Under the pieces are notes generated by a model. The model was not told the origin of the DNA, did not search any database, and saw only the letters and a program-made list of their open reading frames with translations. The translations under genes were made by a program, and so were the position numbers. DNA of 64,000 nucleotides from Rhizobium sp. Root274. GTDB lineage: Bacteria; Pseudomonadota; Alphaproteobacteria; Rhizobiales; Rhizobiaceae. The stretch is from contig NZ_LMJE01000001.1 of assembly GCF_001429245.1 (NCBI RefSeq), positions 1,186,309 to 1,250,308 on the forward strand, in the 5' to 3' direction. This document shows, in pieces, positions 8,550 through 15,986 of this stretch; positions within the stretch are counted from its first letter, which is position 1; each line of letters begins with the position of its first letter.

Positions 8550-8658
8550 GCGGCCGCACCTGAGCAAAGGCGACGACGCCCAGCGCCGCCGCCCATATAC
8601 TTCTAAATGACTTTGGGTATCTGATCCCACGCGCTTGGCAGTTTCTGGAGCGGCAGGT

Positions 8659-8928
8659 CTAGGCCTGCCCTGCTCCACTGACCTGCATCGATGACGCAAG
8701 TCCGGCTGGGGACCAGACGTCCGAGCGTCCCTGAACTTCAAGCATGCGCCCGCGCAGATCTTGCTGGCGCAGGACAAACTTGCGCCTGTTGCCGGCTACC
8801 TGCTCCGAGCAGGTCCGCGCGGCTTCCGCCGCCAGCCTGTAGCTTGGATAGACGGCGGACTGCCGTCCCTCAAGAACATAGGCCCAGCCGTCAGCATGGG
8901 GGATGATGTCGCAATAGGTCTCACTCAT
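8659..8928 (-). CDS. Small protein resembling DUF2188
   Basis: The 89-residue product begins MSETYCDIIPHADGWAYVLEG. The layout of a short beta strand, a GWAY/GWAV-type turn and a helix with YRLAAEAARTCSEQ resembles DUF2188-like proteins; I am not certain of the family. GGAGGAG lies eight bases before the ATG. A perfect EcfG-type promoter is 28 bp upstream, so stress induction is likely. Function unknown. Confidence 0.75.
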   Translation of the reverse strand: MSETYCDIIPHADGWAYVLEGRQSAVYPSYRLAAEAARTCSEQVAGNRRKFVLRQQDLRGRMLEVQGRSDVWSPAGLASSMQVSGAGQA

Positions 8929-8955
8929 GGCCGCACTCCTCCTGATCTCATCCCA

Positions 8956-8980
8956 AACGGTGCTTAGGGCGTTTGGTTCC
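8956..8980 (-). promoter_or_regulatory. EcfG-type promoter
   Basis: Minus strand GGAAC (8980-8976), exactly 16 bases, then CGTT (8959-8956). It is a perfect consensus match 28 bp before the DUF2188-like gene. Confidence 0.72.
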
Positions 8981-9006
8981 CGAGCAGGCCCAAAAAAGAT
9001 CAGGCC

Positions 9007-10863
9007 TCAGCCCTGGACGAAAATCAGGCTTTGCGCCGCCAGTTCTCCAAGGTCGCGCATATCGCTTTCGGCGGAGGCGGAAGACACATGAACCGTTTTC
9101 CCTCTGACCGGAGGCACCATGACGGAGGCATCGGTGAAGTTGGCACGAAACTGCCAGCGAACTTCTCCCAGCTGCCAGTCGATCGCGAGGATCCCGTCCT
9201 CCGCCTGCAGTACATGACCGACACCCCCACCGATATCGATCAGCAGCGGCACCAGATGTTCGCGGCGTTTTCCCAACAGCTCGGCAAAAAAATCGCGTGC
9301 CTCCCGTGGCCGCTGAGACCGCGCCTCCTCCCAGTTCATCTTCGACATCCGGAAGGTCTCGGGGTCATTGGGATCGGTGACTTCATCCAAGGTCACATCG
9401 TCACCGGAGCCAAAATCGCGCGCCTGTTTCAGCCGATCCTCCGGGGTGTTCTGCTGCAGCTCCTTCGGATAGTCGCTGAAGAAATAGAAGCGGGAGTGGC
9501 TGGCGAATTCATCGCCCATGAACACCAGCGGTATCTGCGGGGAGAGCAGAAGCATGGCCATGAGCCGATTTCGAATATCATCATCGATCTGGGTCCAGAG
9601 CCGATCACCGCGAGCGCGGTTGCCGACCTGATCATGGTTCTGCAAGAAGTTGACGAACGTCACAGGCGGCAGATGACCGCTCGGCTCCCCAAAGATCTTG
9701 TCGCCTTCCCCTTCGATGGTCTCCCCCTGGAGGACAAAACCGGTTGCGAGGCTCCTGCCGATCCGCCGCCAGAAATCATGTGCGAACGGCTTGAAATGAC
9801 CTACATGCTCACCCGTTGCCCAGGCGTGGACCAGGTGGTGATAGCCATCGTTCCAGACGCCGTCATAGAGGCGTACGGCGTTGTCTTCCTTGCGCTCATG
9901 GAATCGGGTCAGGCCACGCCCGTCTTCCAAGACGAGATGGACGTGTCGGCCAATGAAGGTCTCGCGCGCGACAAGGGCGAGTTCTTCGAGAATGTGGATT
10001 TTTGACGTCTCATCCTTGATCTGATCGGCGGCATCAAAACGCAGGCCGTCGAGATTGAACTCTTCAAGCCAGTAAAGCGCGTTCTCAATGACGAAGTCTC
10101 GGCAGGGCCTGCGGCCAAAATCGATGGTCGGGCCCCAAGGCGTTCCCTCCGTATGCATTACTTCCGGCGCGTAGACGGAGAGATAATTTCCGTCGATGCC
10201 GAAGTGATTGTAGACGACGTCGAGCATCACCATGAGGCCCAGATCATGGGCACGATCGACGAAAGCCTTCAGGTCATCCGGGGTACCATAGGCAGGATGC
10301 GGCGTATAGAAGAGCACACCATCATAGCCCCAACCGCGTTCGCCACCGAAAGCCGCAATGGGCATCATCTCCACCACCGTGATGCCAATCGCCGCCAATT
10401 CCTCCAGCTTTTCTGCGGCGGCCGCAAAAGTGCCTTCTTCGGTGAAAGTCCCGACATGCAGCTCGTAAATAACCGCCTCGCTCCAGGGGCGGCCGCTCCA
10501 CTCGGTGTTGCGCCAACGATAGGCGGTGGGGTCGACGATCAGTGAGGGGCCGTGAACATCCGATTTCAGGGCCCGACCTGCCGGATCCGGAACCACAAGC
10601 CCGTCGGGCAGAACGAAGGCGTAAGGCGTCCCGGGCGCGACATTGGTTGACAGGAATTCAAACCAGCCGTCTGCAGCGGGCGACATGGCGACATCTTCAC
10701 CGTCCAGACGGAGCGTCAGCTTTTCCAGCGACGGCGCCCATAGGCGGAAACGGACTTCACCCGCAGCGGTATATTCTGCGCCCCAGGATTTTGGAAACAC
10801 CCGGTATTCCCGGTCTGCGCCCTTGCCCGTGTGCCGAGAGCCTCTTTGCTCCATTGCGTCCAT
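9007..10863 (-). CDS. treZ: Malto-oligosyltrehalose trehalohydrolase
   Basis: The protein is 618 residues and belongs to GH13. It releases trehalose from maltooligosyl-trehalose, the last step of the TreY-TreZ route from glycogen. After a beta-sandwich N-domain (VRFRLWAPSLEKLTLRLDG) the barrel shows ELHVGTFTEEGTFAAA, DVVYNHFG, LDGLRFDAADQI (catalytic Asp), LVLEDGRGL and NHDQVGNRARG. I chose the ATG at 10863, with AAGG eight bases upstream. The frame continues upstream to 10977, but that part would contain the EcfG promoter at 10898-10922, which argues against it. No treY or glgX is in the window; the glgA nearby supplies the precursor polymer. Confidence 0.92.
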   Translation of the reverse strand: MDAMEQRGSRHTGKGADREYRVFPKSWGAEYTAAGEVRFRLWAPSLEKLTLRLDGEDVAMSPAADGWFEFLSTNVAPGTPYAFVLPDGLVVPDPAGRALKSDVHGPSLIVDPTAYRWRNTEWSGRPWSEAVIYELHVGTFTEEGTFAAAAEKLEELAAIGITVVEMMPIAAFGGERGWGYDGVLFYTPHPAYGTPDDLKAFVDRAHDLGLMVMLDVVYNHFGIDGNYLSVYAPEVMHTEGTPWGPTIDFGRRPCRDFVIENALYWLEEFNLDGLRFDAADQIKDETSKIHILEELALVARETFIGRHVHLVLEDGRGLTRFHERKEDNAVRLYDGVWNDGYHHLVHAWATGEHVGHFKPFAHDFWRRIGRSLATGFVLQGETIEGEGDKIFGEPSGHLPPVTFVNFLQNHDQVGNRARGDRLWTQIDDDIRNRLMAMLLLSPQIPLVFMGDEFASHSRFYFFSDYPKELQQNTPEDRLKQARDFGSGDDVTLDEVTDPNDPETFRMSKMNWEEARSQRPREARDFFAELLGKRREHLVPLLIDIGGGVGHVLQAEDGILAIDWQLGEVRWQFRANFTDASVMVPPVRGKTVHVSSASAESDMRDLGELAAQSLIFVQG

Positions 10864-10897
10864 CGCATCCACCTTCTGTGCCGAGTTGAATGCACCG

Positions 10898-10922
10898 AAC
10901 GGCAGGTTGCAGGAAAGGTTCC
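10898..10922 (-). promoter_or_regulatory. EcfG-type promoter for treZ
   Basis: Minus strand GGAAC (10922-10918), 16 bases, CGTT (10901-10898). It is a perfect match 35 bp before the chosen treZ start and helps decide that start. Confidence 0.74.
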
Positions 10923-10956
10923 GGATGAGACCAAAACCAATGGTCGCGAGAGGAAA

Positions 10957-10982
10957 GGAACCTTCGCTCACCCGCAAGGATT
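10957..10982 (+). promoter_or_regulatory. Possible EcfG/RpoE2-type promoter
   Basis: GGAAC (10957-10961) with TT 19 bases later (10981-10982) fits the looser Sinorhizobium form GGAAC-N18/19-TT but not CGTT. It is 56 bp before the Pro-rich gene. Confidence 0.35.
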
Positions 10983-11037
10983 GTCCTGTTCATCGCGGAT
11001 GAAATGCATTGCGCGAGAGCATGAAAGGAGACCAGTC

Positions 11038-11223
11038 ATGTCTATTGTCGATGGCATCACGCCAGGCCAGACGCCCCCCACTGAACAGCCGCCGATGCCC
11101 GCACCGACCTGGGCACCGGAGATCGAGGAGCCGGCGCCGGATCTGCTGCCGGACGAGTGGCCAACCCCCAATCCAGACGAAAATCCGGACCCTCCGGTGG
11201 TTGAACCGGGCGTCGGCATTTAG
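11038..11223 (+). CDS. Proline-rich acidic small protein, 61 aa
   Basis: AAAGGAGA stands just before the ATG. The product is dominated by Pro, Glu, Asp and Thr (TPPTEQPPMPAPTWAPEIEE) and ends PPVVEPGVGI. It is probably unstructured, with no signal peptide and no known domain. It lies alone between divergent treZ and convergent GH25 genes. The strong ribosome site is the main support that it is real. Function unknown. Confidence 0.6.
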   Translation: MSIVDGITPGQTPPTEQPPMPAPTWAPEIEEPAPDLLPDEWPTPNPDENPDPPVVEPGVGI

Positions 11224-11253
11224 CACCGTGGAAAGCGAAGCCGTCAGAGTGGC

Positions 11254-12348
11254 TTAACGGAGACCAGCCACTCTGTTCCAACTCTTCGAGCCGGACACCC
11301 AATTCTGCCAGTCTGCGACCGAACCACGGAAGACGTTCAGGTCGATCTTGCCGTTCACCCCCTGGGACAGGCCTGAACCGGAGTATTGCCAGAACACCCA
11401 TTTGCGGCCCGGATAGGTCTTTGACGGATGGGCGGCGACCGAGCGCAGCCAGAAGGGATAGTCAAGGAAATAGCCGTCCAGATTGTCCTTGTAGAAGTCC
11501 GGGGCTGTATAGATGACGGGGCGCTTGCCGTAATGGCGCTCCAAGCGGTCCATGAAGACCTGCATCTTTTCCCGCGCCTTTTCTGGCGACAGGCGGAAGC
11601 GGCAGCTCGACTCGCCGTTGTATTCGACGTCGATCACCGGCGGGAGTGCGTCTGGATCGCGCGGGACGTTGCGGATGAACCAGTCAGCCTGTTCGCTCGC
11701 CACGCGACACCAGTAGAAGAAGTGATAGGCGCCGCGCTTCAGGCCCGCTTCCTTTGCCTTACGCCAATTGGTGCGGAACATGGGATCGGTGTGGTCGCCT
11801 CCGTCCGTCGCCTTGATATAGGCGAAGTTGGCCCCCTGGCTCCTCAGCTTCACCCAATCGATATCGCCCTGCCAACGGGACACGTCGACGCCGTGCACGG
11901 CGTGATGCTTCGGCTTGAACTTGCCGAAGTTCATCGGCTTGGCGTCGCGGAAACGCTGGCTGTAGACCCGATGGCGGCTACCCGCACTCGGCGCCTGCTC
12001 TTCATCCGGCGCCAGGGTGGGCGGCAGGGAGGAAGCCGGCGGAACCGGCGGCATCAACATGGCAACAGGACGCTGGTCGGGAACCGTCATCCCGGCCGTC
12101 ACGGGCGGCGCTTCGAAATGCGCCTGGCTTGGCGTGTCACCGGCCCAGGCCAATGCTTCGGGGCTAGGAGACGCAATCGCGCCCGTCTGCTCGTCTACAG
12201 CGACAGCCGGCACAGGCGCCGGGGCTTGCGCGACTTGGGCTGCCGGCTGGGGCTTCAGCCGCAAGGCATCGACAGGGCTGGTCCGCGCCGTGCAGCCGGA
12301 CAGAACCAGCGAAAGGGCGAGGAGCGACGGAAGAGCCTTGAAACGCAT
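11254..12348 (-). CDS. GH25 lysozyme-like lipoprotein
   Basis: The 364-residue product has a lipoprotein signal (MRFKALPSLLALSLVLSGC, lipobox LSGC, lipidated Cys19), then about 110 Pro/Ala-rich linker residues. A GH25 N-acetylmuramidase domain follows: GVDVSRWQGDIDWVKLRSQG, FAYIKATDGGDHTD, GAYHFFYWC, PPVIDVEY (catalytic Asp and Glu region) and VFWQYS. It should cleave peptidoglycan glycan strands in the periplasm, anchored to a membrane. The basic motif before the domain (RVYSQRFRDAKPMNFGKFKPKHH) is common in rhizobial members. It stands alone with no operon partners. Confidence 0.88.
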   Translation of the reverse strand: MRFKALPSLLALSLVLSGCTARTSPVDALRLKPQPAAQVAQAPAPVPAVAVDEQTGAIASPSPEALAWAGDTPSQAHFEAPPVTAGMTVPDQRPVAMLMPPVPPASSLPPTLAPDEEQAPSAGSRHRVYSQRFRDAKPMNFGKFKPKHHAVHGVDVSRWQGDIDWVKLRSQGANFAYIKATDGGDHTDPMFRTNWRKAKEAGLKRGAYHFFYWCRVASEQADWFIRNVPRDPDALPPVIDVEYNGESSCRFRLSPEKAREKMQVFMDRLERHYGKRPVIYTAPDFYKDNLDGYFLDYPFWLRSVAAHPSKTYPGRKWVFWQYSGSGLSQGVNGKIDLNVFRGSVADWQNWVSGSKSWNRVAGLR

Positions 12349-12552
12349 GATACAGTGACTCGCAGGTTGGCCGGGCGCAGGAGGATACGCCCGGGAACTC
12401 CGGGAATGGCTAACAAAGCTTTACGTGCAAATGCTGAATCCAATATTTACGGACTGGGTTAATGCGCAGCCGGGCCGTCTTTCAGAGACAGGAGGCAGCT
12501 TGCCAAATGGGCTTACGCATGGAACCTTGCTGACGCATTTCGGGAGACGCCA

Positions 12553-12864
12553 ATGAAACGCCTGGTCTTGATCGCCGCACTCTTCGCAACAGGTTTTGGC
12601 CCTTCGTCCGAGGCAGCGCTATCCGGCTACTATGACAGCATTGAGCGGATCGGCACGATCCTCGGCGATCCGAAACTGGCGGACATACTGCGGCAGCAGC
12701 CGATCGGCGCAATCAGCAATACCGGCACGCGCAAGGATGGTGCCGCAGAATGGACGATCCGGACGCAGGACTGCGACTTGAAGGTTTACCTCGTTCCCGT
12801 TCTACCCGATGGACCGGGCAAGACATCTTACACCCTCGATGTGCCGGACGGACAGTGCAGGTGA
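12553..12864 (+). CDS. Secreted hypothetical protein, 103 aa
   Basis: The product begins with a Sec-type signal peptide, MKRLVLIAALFATGFGPSSEA, giving a mature protein of about 80 residues. Two Cys (in TQDCDLKVYL and DGQCR) could form one disulfide. GGGAG lies before the ATG. The C-terminal half reads as a short beta domain (EWTIRTQDCDLKVYLVPVLP), like small envelope proteins of rhizobia. There is no named family and no operon partners. Confidence 0.7.
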   Translation: MKRLVLIAALFATGFGPSSEAALSGYYDSIERIGTILGDPKLADILRQQPIGAISNTGTRKDGAAEWTIRTQDCDLKVYLVPVLPDGPGKTSYTLDVPDGQCR

Positions 12865-13057
12865 TGGGCCGGGCTTGAACCGAACGGGGAAACGGGTTTC
12901 AGGACAACAGCGGTCGCGTCTACGTATTTGAAAGCGGTGGCAGGTTATTCCGCCGTCCAGTCTAGACGCATCACAGCCAACCCCATAGTCTGCCACGGAT
13001 CAGGACCGAGAAAATGGTATGTCTTGATCAACGAATACAATAGCTGAGGGGCCACCC

Positions 13058-13333
13058 ATGGGGGACATCGTCCTTTCTCAACTGATGGATCCGTTTCGGA
13101 TCGGGTTGATCTTCTTCCTGTTGCTGACCGCATTGCGGACCAGGGCAAATATGGGCCTCTGGATGCCGCTCGCCATGGGCGTGGTCTTCATCGCCATCCT
13201 CATTCCACTGACAACCGCTGCGGCATCGACCGTCAACCGTTTCGAAGCCATCGGCCTCGGGATCGTCAGCAATGGATTGATCCTTGGCGTGATGCTCGCG
13301 GGTTGGAGCATTGCTCGCAAAATACGTCACTGA
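13058..13333 (+). CDS. Small integral membrane protein, 91 aa
   Basis: The protein has three hydrophobic segments: about 14-27 (FRIGLIFFLLLTAL), 33-56 (GLWMPLAMGVVFIAILIPLTTAA) and 64-86 (AIGLGIVSNGLILGVMLAGWSIA). Its start has GAGGGG eight bases upstream. It has no recognisable family and no neighbours on the same strand, so its role is unknown. Confidence 0.72.
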   Translation: MGDIVLSQLMDPFRIGLIFFLLLTALRTRANMGLWMPLAMGVVFIAILIPLTTAAASTVNRFEAIGLGIVSNGLILGVMLAGWSIARKIRH

Positions 13334-13429
13334 CAGGAAAGACGTCACAAGGATGCATTTGGTGAGGCAAGTCCCTCGCCTCATCCCGCCGTCGGAACGG
13401 GGCTCCCGCAATCACAGCCCTCTATCTGA

Positions 13430-13449
13430 AAAGGGATCAGAATCCCTTT
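13430..13449 (+). terminator. Possible terminator hairpin
   Basis: An 8-bp perfect stem (AAAGGGAT with ATCCCTTT) with a 4-base loop is followed by CTTCCC. It is 97 bp past the membrane-protein gene. The T-tract is weak. The region 13334-13612 holds no other supportable feature except the next terminator. Confidence 0.35.
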
Positions 13450-13560
13450 CTTCCCTGAAGACCTGCATGCGCCGACTGTTCGTCTGGATGTCAGAACGTC
13501 TAGCACCCGGCATCAAGTCTGCAGCATGTCCGGAGATCGCAGAGCAGAACCCGAAATGAA

Positions 13561-13583
13561 ACAGGCCGGCAAAGCCGGCCTGT
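13561..13583 (-). terminator. Terminator of the MHS transporter gene
   Basis: A 10-bp perfect stem, ACAGGCCGGC with GCCGGCCTGT, and a 3-base loop. On the minus strand it is followed by TTTCATTTC. It lies 30 bp after the transporter stop. Confidence 0.75.
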
Positions 13584-13612
13584 CCCCACTCACTCATTTC
13601 TCTTCGAGGCGA

Positions 13613-15397
13613 TCAATCCTTGAAGATATCCTTCTTATGCGTGTTGCCGGGGACCAGCAGCGCGCCGATGACGACGGTCGCACCGGCGATGATGATCGCG
13701 TACCAGAGACCGCCATAGACGTTGCCGGTCTGCGCCGAGATCGCGAATGCGGTCGCCGGAAGCAGGCCGCCGAACCAGCCGTTGCCGATATGGTAGGGCA
13801 ACGACAAGCCGGAATAGCGGATGCGGGTCGGGTAGAGTTCGACAAGCATGGCGGCAATCGGACCGTAAACCATGGTCACCAGGATGATGAGATAGGTCAA
13901 GATCAGGATGACGCCGATCTTCTGGCCGGTGAAGATGTCGAAGAAGTTCGACGCCTTGGCGACCGTCGGGTTGTTGTCGGCGACCAGCGGATAGCCGGCA
14001 GCCGTCAGCGCATCGTTGATCGACTTGGTGAAGGCCGCCGGAACGGCCTTGACGTCGTCGCCGGTCAGCGCAGAGGCATCATAGGATGCGATGACCGTGT
14101 CGCCGACCTTGACCTGAGCGGCGGTTGCTGCCGGATCTTCGATCGTTTCGTAGTTCACCGAGGTCTTGGCGAGCGTCGACTTGGCGATGTCGCAGGACGA
14201 GGTGAACTTGGCTGTGCCCGTCGGGTTGAACTGGAACGAGCAGTCGCCAGGGGCTGCCGTCACCGTGACCGGGGTCTGATGAGCGGCGTAAAGGGCCGGG
14301 TTCGCCGTCTTGGTCAGCAGCGGGAAGACGAAGTTGTAGGTGAGAGCCGCAATCAGGCAGCCTGCTAGAATGATCGGCTTGCGACCAATGCGGTCGGAGA
14401 GCGAGCCGAAGAACAGGAAGCCACCGGTGCCGAGGATCAGCGACCATGCCACGAGAACGTTGGCGGTGAAGCTGTCGACCTTGATGACGTTCTGCAGGAA
14501 GAACAGGGCGTAGAACTGGCCCGAATACCAGACGACGGCCTGGCCGGCGACGAGGCCGAAGAGCGCGATCAGGGCGATTTTGCCGTTCTTCCAGGTGCCG
14601 AAAGCTTCGCGCAGCGGTGCCTTCGAGGCGGCACCCTCTTCCTTCATCTTCTTGAAGGCGGGCGATTCATTCATCTGCAGGCGGATGTAGAGCGAGATCA
14701 GCAGCAGGACGACCGAGCCGAGGAACGGGATGCGCCATCCCCAGAGATCGAAAGCCTTGATCATCTTGGCCGTTCCATCCGGATTCATGACCGCCGCACC
14801 GGCTGCGTCGAGAACCGGCGTCGGATCCCAGTGGCTGTTGACATAGCTCTGGACCGACAGGATGACGACCAGCGAGAGCAGCAGGCCGAGCGTTGCCGTC
14901 GTCTGGATGAAGGCGGTAAAATAGCCGCGCTGGTTGGCCGGCGCATGTTCGGCCACATAGACGGCGGCACCACCGTATTCACCACCGAGCGCCAAGCCCT
15001 GCAACATACGCAGGACGATCAGGATGATCGGCGCTGCGGCTCCCCAGGAACTGTAGCCCGGAAGCATGCCAACGAGGAATGTCGAACCGCCCATGATCAA
15101 GATCGTCATAAGGAAGGTATATTTGCGGCCGATCAGATCGCCCAGCGCACCAAAGACCAGCGCGCCGAAGGGGCGCACGATGAAGCCGGCGGCAAAGGCC
15201 AGAAGCGCAAAGACGTTGCGCGTGGCTTCCGGAAATGCCGTGAAGAACTGCGCGCCGATGATCGCGGCGAGCGAGCCGTAGAGATAGAAATCGTACCATT
15301 CGAAGACTGTGCCGGCGGACGAGGCCATGATGACCTTTCGTTCCTCCGCAGTCATGGGGCGCGAACGATCCCCAACGTTCATTTCCGTAGTTGCCAT
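13613..15397 (-). CDS. MHS-family MFS transporter with long periplasmic insert
   Basis: The protein is 594 residues from the ATG at 15397 (GGAGGAGG upstream), longer than typical 430-residue metabolite:H+ symporters. MHS hallmarks are GTVFEWYDFYLYG at the first helix, RPFGALVFGALGDLIGRKYTF, LGGEYGGAAVYVAEHAP and SLSDRIGRKPIILAG. About 110 soluble residues from AHQTPVTVTAAPGDCSFQF to DNNPTVAKASNFF are inserted between the helices around TYNFVFPLLT and TGQKIGVILILTYLIIL, with two Cys. Such inserted versions occur in other alphaproteobacteria. The substrate cannot be read from sequence; MHS members carry carboxylates, osmolytes or citrate. There is no operon partner. Confidence 0.88.
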   Translation of the reverse strand: MATTEMNVGDRSRPMTAEERKVIMASSAGTVFEWYDFYLYGSLAAIIGAQFFTAFPEATRNVFALLAFAAGFIVRPFGALVFGALGDLIGRKYTFLMTILIMGGSTFLVGMLPGYSSWGAAAPIILIVLRMLQGLALGGEYGGAAVYVAEHAPANQRGYFTAFIQTTATLGLLLSLVVILSVQSYVNSHWDPTPVLDAAGAAVMNPDGTAKMIKAFDLWGWRIPFLGSVVLLLISLYIRLQMNESPAFKKMKEEGAASKAPLREAFGTWKNGKIALIALFGLVAGQAVVWYSGQFYALFFLQNVIKVDSFTANVLVAWSLILGTGGFLFFGSLSDRIGRKPIILAGCLIAALTYNFVFPLLTKTANPALYAAHQTPVTVTAAPGDCSFQFNPTGTAKFTSSCDIAKSTLAKTSVNYETIEDPAATAAQVKVGDTVIASYDASALTGDDVKAVPAAFTKSINDALTAAGYPLVADNNPTVAKASNFFDIFTGQKIGVILILTYLIILVTMVYGPIAAMLVELYPTRIRYSGLSLPYHIGNGWFGGLLPATAFAISAQTGNVYGGLWYAIIIAGATVVIGALLVPGNTHKKDIFKD

Positions 15398-15721
15398 TAT
15401 TTCCTCCTCCGTGAATTCTGCCCCAACGCCCGACCCGTTCCGTTTCCAACGAACAGATCTCGCGCAACGGTGACGTCGCCCAAGCGGACGACGCTTCCTC
15501 CAGGTCGATCCCGCCCATCCTTGTCCCAAGGCGGAATAGACAATTGTCTAGGAGTAACCAATCTGCGGAGAGTCGTACATTCTCCGTTAGTCGCAGGCGG
15601 AAGGAGGACCGCTCAACGCCCGGCATGGAGGCGGCCAAGGGGCTTGGTGGAGACGGAGCGGAGAAGGACAGGTAAATTCAGCGGGAAAGGCCGCCGTGAA
15701 CGAATATCTTTCTCAGGAGAA
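15398..15721. other. Intergenic region before the integrated element
   Basis: This stretch holds the 5' region of the MHS gene and the chromosomal flank of the element. Apart from the GGAGGAGG ribosome site at its left end I see no convincing gene or RNA. A short partial dyad near 15560-15590 (TCTGCGGAGAG, ATTCTCCG) is too weak to call. Confidence 0.5.
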
Positions 15722-15772
15722 AATGGTGCCCGGAGGCGGATTTGAACCACCGACACGCGGATTTTCAATCCG
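15722..15772. repeat. Left attachment repeat (partial tRNA-Phe copy)
   Basis: These 51 bp are identical to 26649-26699. They equal tRNA-Phe from the anticodon stem (nt 28) to the CCA end plus two bases. Sequence identity stops abruptly at 15773 (GG against CT at the intact copy). This is the junction att site distal to the integrase. It is not a functional tRNA because the 5' half is missing. Confidence 0.93.
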
Positions 15773-15986
15773 GGTTTGTACCGGCGATTTCAATAGCTTC
15801 TGCGGGAAAACCTGTCAAACACTCGATTGGAAATCAATGTGTTAGGCGTGCGTTGTCAAACCGCGATGGACCGCCAAAACGAAAAACCCCCGCTTCCTCG
15901 GGAAAGGAAAACGGGGGGAATAAACATGATCGCGGGTATTTGAATACCACATTGCCCCGCTGCTTCGCAAGCCTTTGGGGTGGAAA

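Noticed and set aside
10864..10977. Longer TreZ N-terminus
   Set aside because: It would place the EcfG promoter inside the coding sequence and has no ribosome site or family conservation.
12521..12545. GGAAC before the secreted 103-aa gene
   Set aside because: No CGTT, or TT at the right spacing, follows, and the box is too close to the ATG.
13311..13559. Possible 82-aa gene after the membrane protein
   Set aside because: Low-complexity codon pattern, no ribosome site, and it runs through a hairpin; not supported.
15724..15799. Possible second tRNA-Phe at the left end of the element
   Set aside because: Only the 3' 51 bp match; the D-arm and 5' acceptor half are absent, so it is an attachment repeat.
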